Assembly (NCBI RefSeq): GCF_023343835.1
Contig: NC_064439.1
Span: 26,042,933-26,106,932, forward strand
DNA length: 64,000 nucleotides
Source of the DNA: Lagopus muta
Taxonomy: Eukaryota > Chordata > Aves > Galliformes > Phasianidae
Direction: 5' to 3'
The notes beneath the pieces were generated by a model that worked only from the letters and a program-made list of their open reading frames with translations, ran no database searches and was not told the origin of the DNA. A program made the position numbers and the translations under genes. Shown here piece after piece: positions 1 through 12,780 of the stretch (within the stretch, counting starts at the first letter, position 1; each line of letters opens with the position of its first letter).

Positions 1-2944
1 AATTGTATTATTAGTATAGTCTCCAAAGCTAGTCCCGTAGAAAAAGATGTTGGACATACACAGACTAAAACCAATTTACATATGTAGAAATATTGAAACA
101 CTTGATGAAGTGATATGAATTGATGAAACATTTTCTTCTTCCTCCATGGCCTTGTACCAAGACATTAGAACACAATGATAGTTCCAGTACCCTAAAATAT
201 AGATCAGATCAGTTCTAAATGATATGTAAAATTTTCAGCAACAAAATAATTGCTATAATTAGCACTTGGAAAACTCTATAAAGTTTTCTACAATTCATGT
301 TAGATGCATAAAGCCTGATGTTTATACTAAAAGCTCTGCTAGCGTCTCATTGCTTTCATTTGCACCTCTGCTTGATTGATCAGTTTTCTTGGACCATTAC
401 TTCATTAATTACGGTCCTTTGTTCTTAATTTAATGTCTTTGATGTCCTACTTTGATTCAAATAAATGAAAGTCGGATGGTAATTTTTGAGAAGATGCTGT
501 TCTTGTTAAATGATGAAGTCATTCTGGTTCAGTTTGTTCAGTGATATTTCCCCTTTAGGATAATTGGCCTGATGAAACGTAAAAATGGCTAATATACATC
601 AGAAAAGTGACAGATAAAATGTACCCTTAATTTGTTCTAGTGTTCTGGTAAACTTTTCTGAAGTTTCTCCTTTCTTCTTCTTTTTTTTCTTTCTTTTTTT
701 TTTCTTTTCTTTTTTTTTTTTTTTTTTATTGAGCTGAAAACATCAGAAGGAAGCTTTATTAAATTGCTTTTACCTCAAACTACAGGGGGCTCTAATGGAG
801 AAAGGAAAAATGTTTGAAACTGTTGAGTCTTTGTTCTTTTTTATAGGGCAAGAACATAGATAGTCCACACAACAGGATTTTAATAACTGGGCTTATTGCC
901 TTCACAGCAGTAAAAAAGGCCTGGGTAGTGGGATTTACTGAACTGCATAAAAGGATATTGAGAAATTCCATACATTATATATTTGAAAAAGCACATCGAA
1001 GTCTAAATATGCAACTGTCAAAAGGTTAATCAGTCCTATGGAATGTACATATGAAATCTAGGAGAACATTCACAATTCTCGCTATGGAATATTTTGCAGA
1101 CTTGTAAGTACTACAATGACATCTGGAAAAGCACCTGCATTTCTGAGAGTGCCTGAGTCACTAGTGCACTCTCTGGGGACTTGTGGGTCTTTTTGAGCTG
1201 CTGACAAACCATGACTAGGGTATCTTCTCTAGGACTGAGAACATGGCACATTTTGTATTCAGAGTGCTGCTTTTTTCTCCATTATCTCCATTAAAAAACG
1301 CCCTCAGGGCCCAGACACTGCCCTATAAAGGCTGTGCTGTGCCTCCATGCACATCTAGGTGTTCTGTGGGGAAATCCTGGCTGCCTCAAGGTCCTTGACA
1401 GTCAGTGCACGACCTCTGCCTGCTCTTACAAGGTGGAGTGTGAATCCCTGTTGTACATGGGACAGGGTACCTTGTTCACAAGAATGAACAAGAGAGCAAG
1501 GATATTTACATTATATGATTTTTATAGTCAAGAGTGGTGCATTCTTTAGAAAAATTATTTTTAAAATTACAATTTTATTATAAAATCAGGCAAAGAAGAT
1601 CCTCTATGGCCTTGATTTTTTTTAATGACTATTTCTTCCCTTGTAATTGGAATAAATGCTTCGTAAAATTCCTGTCTAAATTAAGCAGTTATCAAGATAC
1701 CACAGTACTCTCTGCAGATTCCGTATTGCAATCACCGATGATGAATCTGAAAGTCTCTGCCATTGCCTCTGGGGGGAGATAGCTGTAGATTTTGCACCAG
1801 TCTGTTCTTGCTCTTGCTACTTCGCACTGTTTCTTTTCTGGCAATCATTAGTGTTGGACAAGAAAAACATACAGTCTTGAGAGTTTTTTCGGTCAGGCTT
1901 TCAGCCCAATTGGCTTTTCACACTGTTGCTTCAGGATCTCATAAAGCTGTTGCATCTTCAGAGCACAATGCTCATTGAAACTGCAATTTCTAGTGCATGC
2001 TGTAAGATGAAAAAGAGATAGTAAAAAATTTGGTTGTCAGTTGTTTCTCTTCTCATGTCATCTGTCATCTTGTTTCCTGAGTCACTTAGTGTCTTCCTAG
2101 CCTTGTGTTGCTTTAGCAAATTCTGATGTTTTGCCATGTAAGCAGGCATTCTCATTCATTACTTTTTTTTTTTTTTTAATGAATAAGAAATAATCTGCAA
2201 CAGTTACTGAGTTTTATGCTAGAAGGGTTTGTAAAGTTCCTGTGGTTACGTGTCTTATTTTCTAGCTTAGAGGGAGTCAGGCTAAATTGTGAGTTTTGTT
2301 CATCCTTAATTCACTGAGGCTGACATCTATTTCATCCTTTGAGCTTTCAAGAATGTTTTTACTTTTTTCCTGACTGTATGATAACTTATAAATTGTTCCT
2401 GTGTTTTGGCTGTAGCTTTACGCTCTGTAAGCTTGCTCTGATGTACTTCTTTTCATTGTACACCTGGGCTTGGATTTTGGTGCCCAACCACAATGTCATT
2501 GTCCTCTGCTCACCAGACCATAGAGAAATTGGTCTGAGAAACCAAGTTGTGTGGATCTATTCTGCAACTTCATTTTGCCTCAATTTACTGTTTACTTTTC
2601 CTGAGAGAAAAACACATGAGAATTTGGAGTGTTAAAGAGGACTTTATTACAGGTGGGCTGAGGGTGAAACCAAACTAGAAATTTAGCATCTTACCTTGCA
2701 GCATTAAAGTAAATAACTGGAGAAACGGAAATAGGCTTCTGAGTAGTTGCTATTGAAAGATCATGACATACGATTGTTTTCTTGCCATGGTGTCTGTAGC
2801 AGAAGAGCTAAGTCATGGCAAGAAAACAATGATTTGGCACCTGGTGGGAAGACAGGGCCACCTCAGGGGAGCTCAGATGCACTGTATGCACATGAGTGAC
2901 CAGAATGGATGGAGCCAGGACCCATCCCCTCCCAGACCTCATTT
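1..2944. other. 3' intergenic flank, no gene seen
   Basis: AT-rich single-copy-looking DNA. It holds pyrimidine/T tracts (about 666-727 and 2164-2178) and the 17-bp inverted repeat described separately. No reading frame here resembles a known protein; the short open frames at 1334-1978 and 2339-2635 have no domain or splice context. Confidence 0.7.
2773..2830. repeat. Perfect 17-bp inverted repeat
   Basis: Positions 2773-2789 and 2814-2830 are exact reverse complements around a 24-base loop. A G-T wobble could extend the stem by one pair inside; pairing stops outside. The stem is shorter than that of a usual microRNA precursor. It could be the remnant of a foldback element. Confidence 0.75.
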
Positions 2945-3600
2945 CATAGAATCATAGAATCACAAGGTTGGAAAGGACCTACAAGGTCATCTAGTCCAAT
3001 CATCCTGCTATCACCATTACTACCACTAAGATACTAAACCATATCTCGTAGCACTTCATCCAGACACTCCTTGAACACCACCAGGGACAGTGACTCCACT
3101 ACCTCCCTGAACAGGCCATTCCAGTGCCTGACCACTCTGAGAGAGAAAAAGTTTTTCCTTACGTCTAATCTAAATCCCCCCTGGCACAACTTGTGGCCAT
3201 TTCCTTGGGTCCTGTTTGTTGCCTGGGAGAAGCAGCCAAACCCCTCCTCGTCACAACCTCACTTCAGGAAATTGTAGAGTGCGATGAGCTCTCCCCTGAG
3301 CCTCCTCTTCTGCAGATTAAACAATCTCAGCTCCTTCAGCTGCTCCTCCTAAGACTCGTGCTCCAGAACACCTCATCAGTTTTATTGCCCCTTTTCTGGG
3401 CACATTCCAGGGCCTCAATGTCTTTCTTGTAGTGTGGGACCCAAAACTGAACACAATACTCGAGTTGTGGCCTCACCAGAGCTGTGTATAGGGGGATGAT
3501 TACCTCCCTGCTCCTGCTGGTCACATTATTTCTAATGTAGACCAGAATAGCATTGGCTTTCTTGGCTACGTTGGCACCCTGTCAGCTCATGTTCAGCTGA
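2945..3600 (-). mobile_element. CR1 retrotransposon, 5'-truncated
   Basis: The 3' tail is at the left edge (two ATTCTATG units on the minus strand at about 2946-2961), followed by the typical CR1 3' end. The minus-strand frame at 3336-3524 contains [20 protein letters not shown], the conserved C-terminal end of the CR1 reverse transcriptase ORF, with frame breaks on both sides. Only about 650 bases remain of the roughly 4.5 kb element. Non-functional. Confidence 0.9.
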
Positions 3601-6269
3601 GCATCGACCAAAATTTAAAGAGTTGGCAGTGGAAGCAATGGTATCTCACTGGAGATACCTGTTTACCTGAGATCTTCTAAGGGTAAGCAGATTTTTTCCT
3701 TTGATTTGTGTCTATGGCTGCTGCATTTGGGATCCTCACTTGCTCCAGCCCAGGCCTTTGCATTATAGCATGTCATTCTGCTGTGGCTACACATTCTTCT
3801 TCTGAAGTCTCCAGGAAAATTTACGTTGTCCTCTTAGATGAAGGTAAAGGCCAAGACTGGAAAACTAACAACATGTTGGCTGAATTTGTTAGCTTACTTA
3901 CTAATGCATCAGATTTTCCATCCCAGAAGTCTCACATATGTTTGTTATAAAACCAGTGTACAATGCGTGAAATAGCCCACTCTAATTATAGTCTAAACAA
4001 TGCCAGGAAAATTGAGCTAATTCAGATAAGCTACTATTAAGTCATCGTAACATGGCAGTATATGCCATGAGGTAAAATTGCTTGGATGTAGACTGGCAAC
4101 AAGGGAAATATTATGTGGCAGATCATGCCATTTTCCTTTCTTCTTTCAGCCAACAAATTAGAAGCTCATTTAAAAAGTCAGTTTAATTTGATATACTGAT
4201 GTGGTGATGCCAACTTGGATAGCATTTATCTCACAGGAAGCAAATGTTGTACAAAGGAATCTCAGTGGTGGAAAGTAGTTATTTTTCAATCCTTTTTCAT
4301 TTCAACACTTAAAAATCTACAGCTGATGTAATAACATCATCAGCTTCTACTTTCACTATGTTTTAGGTCTGTCTTACATACTGAAGAATGACACTTTCAT
4401 TAGAAGAAAGACATGTGATAGAAATTGACCTATTTAGTCATTTGAGAATCTGGCAATTGCTTAGATATAAAACTGTCTAGAGTTATGCAGTAAATGATAT
4501 TGATAATTGATTATTACAACTCTCTTCTCTGTTTCTGCTTCTCAATTTTTATCCTCACCCCCCCAGATTTATCTTCCCTCTTATCCATAATTCTCTTAAC
4601 CTTCTGTTGCTTTCTTTATATGCCATGCCAAAGAAATCCTGCAGGAATTCATCTTCCAAAGTTTCAAGAAGTTTCCAAGGGATAAATGGAAAAAAAGAAG
4701 GATAGAAGTAACTGAAAAATGCTTTTGTAATGGTAAATTTTGCACATCTTTCTCAACAGTGTAGCACTGCTTAACAATGGAGGCTTCAGTGCTTTTCCTA
4801 GCTAGCAGCACTGCCTGTCTCAGGCCATGTTCCTCTGCTACAGGCATTTTATTGTGAATGATTCACCAAGATGACACTTACACTACTTTCCTGGAAAGAA
4901 CCTGCTTTAGTCTTAGAAATAAAAAATATTTATACAGAAGCTTTCTTGTTCTGGTGTTTTTTAAAGGCTGTATGTCTCACCCATATATCAAAGTCTTTTT
5001 TTGTTTTCATGCTTTTCTGTTGCATGTTTTTGCTTGCCTCATTCTCAACATAGACTGAATATTTGAATGTGCTGGAATTTAGTTCTGTTCTTATTTCTCA
5101 TTCCTTCAGATCCTTCTTTCAAAAGGATCAGCTGCTGTTCAGCTGTCTTCAGTGCAGAAGATTCTTTCCAGCACATTGCTGGTGGGCAGGCACATTTCAT
5201 CTGCATGCTAAGCTACCCAAGGAAAAAAACCACACTATGAGAAAGGCAAAGGCAGAAGCTGCTGCTTCTCATCTTTTATAAACATACAGCAAAGGTGTCC
5301 TCTGTAGCATATCTTGGTTCATACTCATGGACGCTGGAACCATTAGAAAGCAGTGGATGCTAGGAGATGACAATTCCAAAAGCAAGTTGGTCTCCATGGA
5401 AGAAAAAAAGTCACTTGTATCTGCTAGAGACAGAGGCTGACATACAGCTGCTCGCCCAGGAAGTCCTGCACAGAACACGTGGCTTGACTGAATGCATGAG
5501 CAATCCTTTTGGATGTCATAAAAACTAGCATTTTTAGTTGTTCTTCAAACAGCTGTTTCAAATTTCTCACTTTCTAGCTATTCAGTAAGAAGAGGTTCTA
5601 TATCACTACTAAGTCATTCCTTGCTTATGTCCTTATCTTCACCAGTTCTTTGGTTCTGTACTTCAAGGCTCTGTTTGACTATTTACCATTGCAATTGTAA
5701 GTTATTTTGAAATAATTCTACTTTGCTCTTAGGAAAGTTTCACAGCACGTGCTTTATGGCTTTTATCATATCAGATCATGCTGTGGCTCACTGCTTTATG
5801 ACATTTTTTCTTGTTTTTGTCCCCACTGCTATCTTGCAGTATTACAGTGACTCTCAGCGACTCCTTTGTTCACTCCAAGGCACTTTTTGTGCCAGCTGTT
5901 CATAACTAGCCCATAGGTTTCTTTCCCAAATCTGCTTAGGTGTTTCTTTTTGTTTCTTTTGTGTGAGGTTTTTTTTTTTTTTTTTTTTTAAATAGCATTA
6001 GCAAATTCTGCATCCTTAATTGATTATTTTTCTGTATTATTAGTGTATGAGTTCAGTTGTGACACATTGTGAGAACTGACTTTGTTTTCTGGCTCCAAGC
6101 TTGCTTCCTGAGGCATTTATTGTGATAAGACTCACTTATCTAGGAGATGAGAGGTGGGTGTTGCCATGTGGCAATCAGCTTCACTGTCTGAACAGTTTCA
6201 CATTTGAAAGTATTTCTTTGGAGCTGTTTGTCTTCACAAGGGAGCGTTAAGAACTGTTTACTGGTGGAA
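3601..6269. other. Intergenic, no gene seen
   Basis: AT-rich DNA without recognisable coding sequence. It includes a 21-base T run at 5969-5989. Short open frames, such as 4858-5058 and 5063-5281, overlap in several frames and show no protein-like conservation or domains. Confidence 0.65.
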
Positions 6270-6850
6270 GATCTATCCTGTGACCAAATAACTCCTGATT
6301 GCTATGGGAGATCAGGGACGATACCACTGTATCCTGTGAAGGCAAGATACAAGTTGGCACTTCCATACTCCCTCTTATATGCTGGCAAGACCAGGGAGAT
6401 GGGAACAAAAGGAGTTCTTACTGAGATCCAAAAGCCAGAAACTGTCACTCCAAGAAGAACTGACTCAACCACTTTGGACTTATAAGTTTGTACTGCCATT
6501 GAAAATCATCACCGTTGTCACCATGGTCACTGTTGTCATCAATGGAACAACAATGCCCGATGACCCACCACTACTCAAGATCAATGACTGAACTAGGAAC
6601 CATGCTGGATCCATGGTGGTGACCTCCCTCTTGCTTCCTATAAAGGCTCCTTGCTTCACTCCTATCATCCTTTTTCCCTTCCCCATTACCCTAATTTGTA
6701 ATAGTGTCTGTCCTCCCCCTCCCCATCTCTCTGATCAAGTTTTGTAATAAACTGGTTGGACCAATATTTGAACTGTTGTTTCTTAACCTCACACCAGGTA
6801 TACATATATCAAAGAACTTCCTCTCCCTCCAATAAATTGGAGGGAAACAC
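6270..6850 (+). mobile_element. Possible endogenous retrovirus solo LTR
   Basis: A TATAAAGG box (about 6639-6646) is followed about 100 bases later by an AATAAA (about 6747-6752) and then a TG-rich stretch (GGTTGGACC, AACTGTTGTTTC). This is the U3-R-U5 order of a retroviral LTR. Sequence composition changes here from the AT-rich flanks. Ends and target-site duplication could not be fixed, and no internal retroviral genes are present. A processed-transcript fragment is an alternative. Confidence 0.4.
6825..6844. repeat. 8-bp perfect stem hairpin
   Basis: CCCTCCAA at 6825-6832 and TTGGAGGG at 6837-6844 pair perfectly around the loop TAAA. It lies just beyond the LTR-like block, and the loop with its flanking bases contains an AATAAA. 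Confidence 0.6.
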
Positions 6851-9800
6851 ACATCATCTGCTATCTCAAAACAGATAAAAGCCTTGCTAACGGCAGTGCA
6901 CATTCTCTAAGTATTTCCAACATCACATTTCAACCTTATCAACTTTTTATTCTATTTTTTTCTGTCATCATGTTTCTTACACATAGCCCAGATTTAGTCA
7001 TTTCTAAATTTTTGCTTCTATTCCAAATTAAACCATCTTGAATTTTTCCATTAAAAATAGGAAGATGTGTCCCTCAGGTAACCTTGCTTTCCTTTTACAC
7101 TTTTCTTTAATGACTTGAAGCCAGATTCTTCTCTGTTTCTCATTCTTTTCTGTTTCTTATTTAAATTTGATATGCCAAGAAAGCATATTGATGTATATTA
7201 ACTTAAAAATGTTTGAAGACTTTACATATTCTTTTCTCTCATCCTTCTGCCTGAGAAATCTATTTGCTGCTGCAGCTGAGTTACACTCAAAACTTCCTTG
7301 TGGGAAAAGAAGATTCACACCTTTTAACTAAGTAAAGCCAAAATCTTATTGTTAGTACAACTGAATTTGAAGCATCTTGACTCTTAGCACTCCAGATTTA
7401 AACATTTAAGAATGTTATACAGTGACTTCTGCTCCCTTCTCTAATGTTATGCCCATTTCTTCATTGTTGAGCTTGGTGGTTTCACACTGGTGTCAATAGG
7501 AGTGGAAGGGAGAAGGGGGGGGTGGTAATGGGGAGTTTATATTAGTGGTAACGATCAGCATCTGGAGCCATTTGTTATGAAGGATATGATGTTCATGTTG
7601 ATAGCTTCTTTATTTCACTGTAGGCTTACCTCAGGGTCAATTTTATGCCTGCCAACATACTTTCGTGCCTTTGCTTATTACACCTTAATTTTTTATATAG
7701 TGTCTTTTACACAAATTATTACTTATTCGTTCTCCGTTTCACCCTTAAAACCAATTCTGTTCAGCTCCAGGTCTCCATTTCTTTAACTACTCATAAGTGA
7801 GTTTCTTACAGTCGTGAGGCTTCCAATGCCAACCCTGTGCCCCTTCATTTCAGCATCCCCCACTCATAAACCATTGCATCTGCATCCTGTCCTCACTACT
7901 CAGAGGCTGTGCTATTCTACCAGGCCTGTCTTTCTCTCTACTACATTATCATGGTAGAGTCATAAAACTTTTTACTTCTATCTATGTAAAACTGTAGCTC
8001 TATTACAAAAAGAAAGACAATTAAAAACAATTAACTTGAAACATATGATTCTGTTCCTGCTGATTCAACTTATGCTCCTCTGCTAATGCTTTTCTTAATG
8101 AGTGGTTCATCTGGGTCAAAAGACTGGTCCAGGACCTGAGAGTTAGAAACGTGGGTATGGACACATGTCTGAGGGCCTAGCTTGCAAGCTAGGCTGCATT
8201 GCATTGGCAGCAAGACAACAGGAGAAAATTGTTGTTTTTTGTTGTTGTTGTCGTCATCTTTTATTTTTTAGAAGGGCCAAAGAAATATGAAGAAACGCAA
8301 TGGTCTGTGCAAAGCTTTCACTAAGCAACTGAATTTAGACTGAGCAAATTCCCTTTGCTGACCCTAGGGACTGTGTGGTGAATTGAAGTTGCTTCCTTTG
8401 AAAAGCAGTGAGAATGGAAAGATTTAAGTGACCACACAGTGAGTTAGAGGTTTTTTTTTTTTTTTTAAACAAAAAAAAAAAAACAACATTTTTTCCCTTT
8501 TTGATAGCAATTTAGTGTACAGTTAAAGCACAGAAAATCTGCTGGAGAAATTACCAGTCTTACTGAAGATGTTTTTTATACACTTAGTAAATCATTAATG
8601 TAGATCTTTTGCATGGTAAATAGCTACTAATGTAAGACTTAAAAGCTGTAAACAATGGAAATAAAATGTTTTCATCAATCACAATTCTTATCTCTGTAGT
8701 ATTACTATAGCTACATAAAACCTTAAGTAATAGCAGAAATCTTTATATGCTATATCAAGCCGTTAAATATAAATACAGCTTTTTAATGAGGCCATGAAAT
8801 ATCCTGGAGAAACAAATTGCATTGCCATTTCGTTAAGGTAAGGCAGCAGACAGAAGTTTGTACAGAAAATGACCACTTCATTTTGAGAAAGCATTAACAG
8901 GGGTGATGCACAGTTATTTGTAATGTAGGTAATATTTTCCCTTTCTGAAAAGGCCCATTTACAATTTTAAGGAATTAGACTTTTGCCCGAGCTTCTTTGG
9001 CACTATTATTGAGGGGAGAGCAAGCTGGAGACCAACCAGTAACTTCTTGTTTTTGCTGGCAGAGCTTCCTTTTATGTTTCAGTAAAATCGAACAAAAGAC
9101 CGCTACTAATGTTTTGCTCATCAACTAGTAAGTGGAGGCCATTTAAGACAGATATGTAAAGCTTAGCTCCAGCTGCTGTTCTAATGTTGCAGAGAGCTTT
9201 TGCTGCAGTTCATTAAATTCAACTTCAGGCAATCACAAAACTGCCAGCTAATTATTTTTTCCTTTGCTGAGCAAAACCTTGTGTCACAAATTTCCACTCT
9301 TAGAATTAAGCTGCAGAGCTTTTCATACTTGCAGGCTGAAAAAACAGAGCACTGAGAAGGCAGCGACATAATCCTTAAAATAACAGGTACTCTTAAGCCA
9401 GAGAAACTATTTTCTCTCAAGTTTAGACCAACTTAGAAGTCATGTTTTTATGGGTTGTATAATCAATGAATATTAAGATACTATAATTGTGAAATAAACT
9501 AGAGAGTTAGATAAAGCAGGTTATAATAACAAAAAGAGAATAGATAGGACACTTACCCATATCCTGGGCTTGCTTACAAAACACTAGCAGAGCAGATCTC
9601 CAGAAGAGATTATTCCCCCCCCAGTAGTTGGCTCCTAAATAGGTCTAGGAGAGGTGGAGCCAGGCTTCACCCCTTCCAGCAGCACAGGTGAATTGCCTTC
9701 ACCTGTGCTCCCATGTCTGACTCATTGCTCACCTCAGGTGATCAATCAGAGGTTCAGGCCGTGACTCAGCAGTTCCCATACAATGGGACATTGGTTCTTT

Positions 9801-10128
9801 GTAGCGCACAGGGACAGTATTAATAATGAGTACTTCATGGTTTGGGGAAGAACTAGTCTCATTATCTCAGTGTTACTCAAAGCCTGTTTGAAGATAATGA
9901 TTTTTGCAAGAGCTGGTACTTTCAGAAGAAGCCAATGAAAAGGACAGGGGTGCATGTCTTCCTCAACCTCCTGAAGATGCGAGTTCAGCTCTCTAGTTCA
10001 AACAGAGAAAATCTATGACTCAGAATTACTGTTCTTTAGTGGTGAGTAGCCAGAGTGTTTTAGACTTTATCTTGTTTCAAATCAGATTAAATGATGAAAG
10101 TATTTTACCTTTTGTGGTATATTAGTTC
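6851..10128. other. Intergenic, no gene seen
   Basis: Mostly AT-rich. Contains a G-rich run (7508-7533), a T16/A13 pair (8451-8483), a conserved-looking AT-rich segment near 8820-9010 and the CACCT/AGGTG hairpin block at 9680-9745. No supported coding region. Confidence 0.6.
9681..9741. promoter_or_regulatory. Hairpin and palindrome rich in CACCT/AGGTG
   Basis: AGCACAGGTGAA (9681-9692) and TTCACCTGTGCT (9698-9709) form a perfect 12-bp stem with a 5-base loop. Twenty bases on, TCACCTCAGGTGA (9729-9741) is a perfect palindrome. The four CACCT/AGGTG half-sites match E-box and ZEB-type binding motifs. Function is inferred only. Confidence 0.4.
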
Positions 10129-11285
10129 TATAGAATCATAGAATTGTTGAGGCTAGAAAAGACCTTAAAAATCCAAGTCCAACTGAGTCCAACCAAGACC
10201 TAACCATACAACCCTAACAACCCTCTGCTAAATCATGTCCCTGAGCACCACATCCAAAAGGTTTTTAAACACATCCAGAGATGGTGACTCAACCACCTCC
10301 CTGGAAGCCTATTCCAGTGCTTAGCAACCCTTTCTGTAAAGAAGTATTTCCTGATATCCAACCTAAATTTATTTTGGCACAACTTGAGGCCATTTCCTCT
10401 TGTTCTGTCATCAGTGAGAAGAGACCAACCCCACTCTCACTGTAAGCACCTGTTGATACTGGAAGAGAGCAATAAGGTCTCCCTTCAGCCTCCTTTTCCC
10501 CAGACTGAACAGTCCCAGTTCCTTCAGTCTCTCCTCGTAGGGCATATTCTCCAAGCCCTTCACAAGCCTTGTTGCCCTTCTTTGGACCTGCTCTAGCACC
10601 TCAATGTCCTTTCTGTACTGAGGTGACCAAAACTAAACACAGTAGTCAAGGTGAGGCCTCACCAGTGCCAAGTACAGGGGCAGGATTTCTTCCCTAGTCC
10701 TGCTCACCACTTCATTCCTGATACAAGCCAGGAGGCCACTGGCCACCTGAGCACACTGCTGGCTCATGTTCAGCTGGCTGTCCATCTGTACACAAAGGGC
10801 CCTTCATTCCAGCCACTCCTCCCCAAGCCTGTAGGGTTTCCTGGGGTTGTTGTGACCAAAATGCAGGACCCGACACTTGGCCCTATTGAAACTCATACAG
10901 TTAACCTTGGCCTATTGATCCAGACTATCCAGGTCCCTCTGTAGTGCCTTTCTCCTCTCTAGCAGATCAACACTCCTTCCCTATTTGGTGTCATCTGCAA
11001 ATTTACTGAGGGTGCACTCAATCCCCTTATCAAGATCATTAATAAAGATGTTAAACTGTAGCGGCCCCAGTACCGAGCCCTCGGGGACACCTCTCATTAC
11101 CAGCAGCCAACTGGATTTAATTTCGTTGGCCACAACTCTTTGGGTCCAGCCATCCAGCCAGTGTTTCACCCAGGCAGAGCGTATGCCCATCCAAACCTTG
11201 GGTAGCCAGCTTCTCCACGAGAATGCTGCTGGGGACAGTGTCAAAGGCTTTACTGAAGTCCAGATAGACCACATCGACAGCCTTA
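10129..11285 (-). mobile_element. CR1 copy A of a three-part mosaic (3' end to RT)
   Basis: The tail lies at about 10130-10145 (ATTCTATG-type on the minus strand). Reading leftward on the minus strand, 11274-10981 encodes a broken reverse transcriptase with [20 protein letters not shown] and [12 protein letters not shown]; about 60 codons upstream, another frame carries [15 protein letters not shown]. Frameshifts are frequent. It ends abruptly at about 11285, inside the RT palm, where copy B begins by repeating the same segment. Confidence 0.88.
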
Positions 11286-12780
11286 CATGGTGTCATTAGC
11301 AAACTTGCTGAGGGTGTACTCGATTCCGTCATCGATGTCACTGATAAAAATGTTGAAGAGCACCAGTCCCAAGACAGACCCTTGAGGGATGCTGCTTGTT
11401 ACTGGCCTCCACTCGGACAAAGAACCACTGATGACCACCTTCTGTCTGAGGCCTTTCAATTTTTTATCCATCAAATGGTCCACCAACCAAATCCACATCC
11501 CTCCAATTTGGAGATAAGGATGTGGTGGGGGACCATGTCAAAGGCCTTGCTCAAGTCCAGGTAAATGACATCGGTTGCCCTTCCCTTGTCCACCAAAGCT
11601 GTCACTCCATCATAGAAGGCCACCAGATTGGTCAAGCATGACCTTCCTCTGGTGAAGCCATGCTGGCTGTCTCAGATCACACGCCCTATCCTCATGTGTT
11701 CAAGCATATCATCCAGGAGGATCTGTTCCATGATCTTCCCAGGCACAGAGGTGAGACTCACTGGCCTGTAGTTCCCCGGGTCCTTCTTTCTCCCTTTCTT
11801 GTAAATGGGAGTGATGTGACCCTTCCTTCAGTCATCCAGGACCTCACCTGACAGCCACGATTTTTCAAATATGATGGAGAGTGGCTCAGCAACCACCTCA
11901 GCCAGCTCCTTCAGTACCTTGGGATGCACGCCATACAACCCCAGAGACTTGTACACATTCAGTCTCATGAGGCGGTCTCAGACTTGCTCTGCCCTTACAT
12001 TGGGGGGGATTTCTGCCCTGGTCCCCACCTAGAGGTTTAGGGATGCATGGCTCAGGGACATGAGAAATACTGGAATTCTGGCTGCCAGTGAAGACCGAAG
12101 CAAAGAATTCATTCATTCATACATTTAACAAAGGAGGTACACTCACTTTGGCCTGTCTCTTCTGGCCAATGTACCTGTAGAACGTCTTCCTATTGTTTTT
12201 CATATCCTTCGCCAAGCTCAGTTCTGCCTGTGCATTGGCTTTCCTGATTCCACATCTGCAAGTCCAGAAGGCACCCCTCTATTCTTTCCAGGTGACACAC
12301 CCTTGTTTCCAGAGCTTGTACACACCTTTCTTTGCCCTCGCATGCCCAGCAGGTCCTTGCCGAGCCATGCCGGTTTCCTACCTCCTCTGCCTGCTTTCTT
12401 ATTCAGAGGGACAGAGAGTTCTTGTGCTCTCAGGAAGGCACTGTTGAAGAGTAGTCAGCTCTGCTCAACATCTTTGTTTTTAAAGAATGCTTCCCAGGGG
12501 ATATTAGCCAACAGTCCATTGAACAGCTTAAAGTTCACTCTTCCAAAGATCAGGGTCCTGATGCCACTCTTCACCAGGCCCACATCCCTCGAGATCACAA
12601 ACTCGACCAGGGCGTGATCATTGCAGGCCAGGATGCCTCCAACCTTAACTCCTTTAATGATCTCCTCTGCATTGGTGAGTAGCAGGTCCAGAAACTCTTC
12701 ACCTCTCGTCAGTCTGTCCAATAGCTAGACCAGAAGATCATCATCAATGGATTCCAGGAGCCTCCTGGACCTCTTACAGC
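11286..12780 (-). mobile_element. CR1 copy B of the mosaic (RT to endonuclease)
   Basis: Starts in the RT active-site region ([30 protein letters not shown] at about 11286-11420), repeating a segment already present in copy A. It continues upstream through [16 protein letters not shown] sequence and NEFFASVF (about 12090-12115) to the endonuclease C-terminus (RGEEFLDLLLTN at 12690-12720 and IDDDLL). It has no 3' tail of its own. Several frame breaks. Confidence 0.82.

Noticed and set aside
1334..2635. Run of short plus-strand frames resembling a gene cluster
   Set aside because: Frames overlap in different phases and have no domains or consistent splice sites; this is random opening in AT-rich DNA.
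2773..2830. MicroRNA gene
   Set aside because: The stem is only 17 bp and pairing stops abruptly on both sides, short of the roughly 30-bp stem needed for usual processing.
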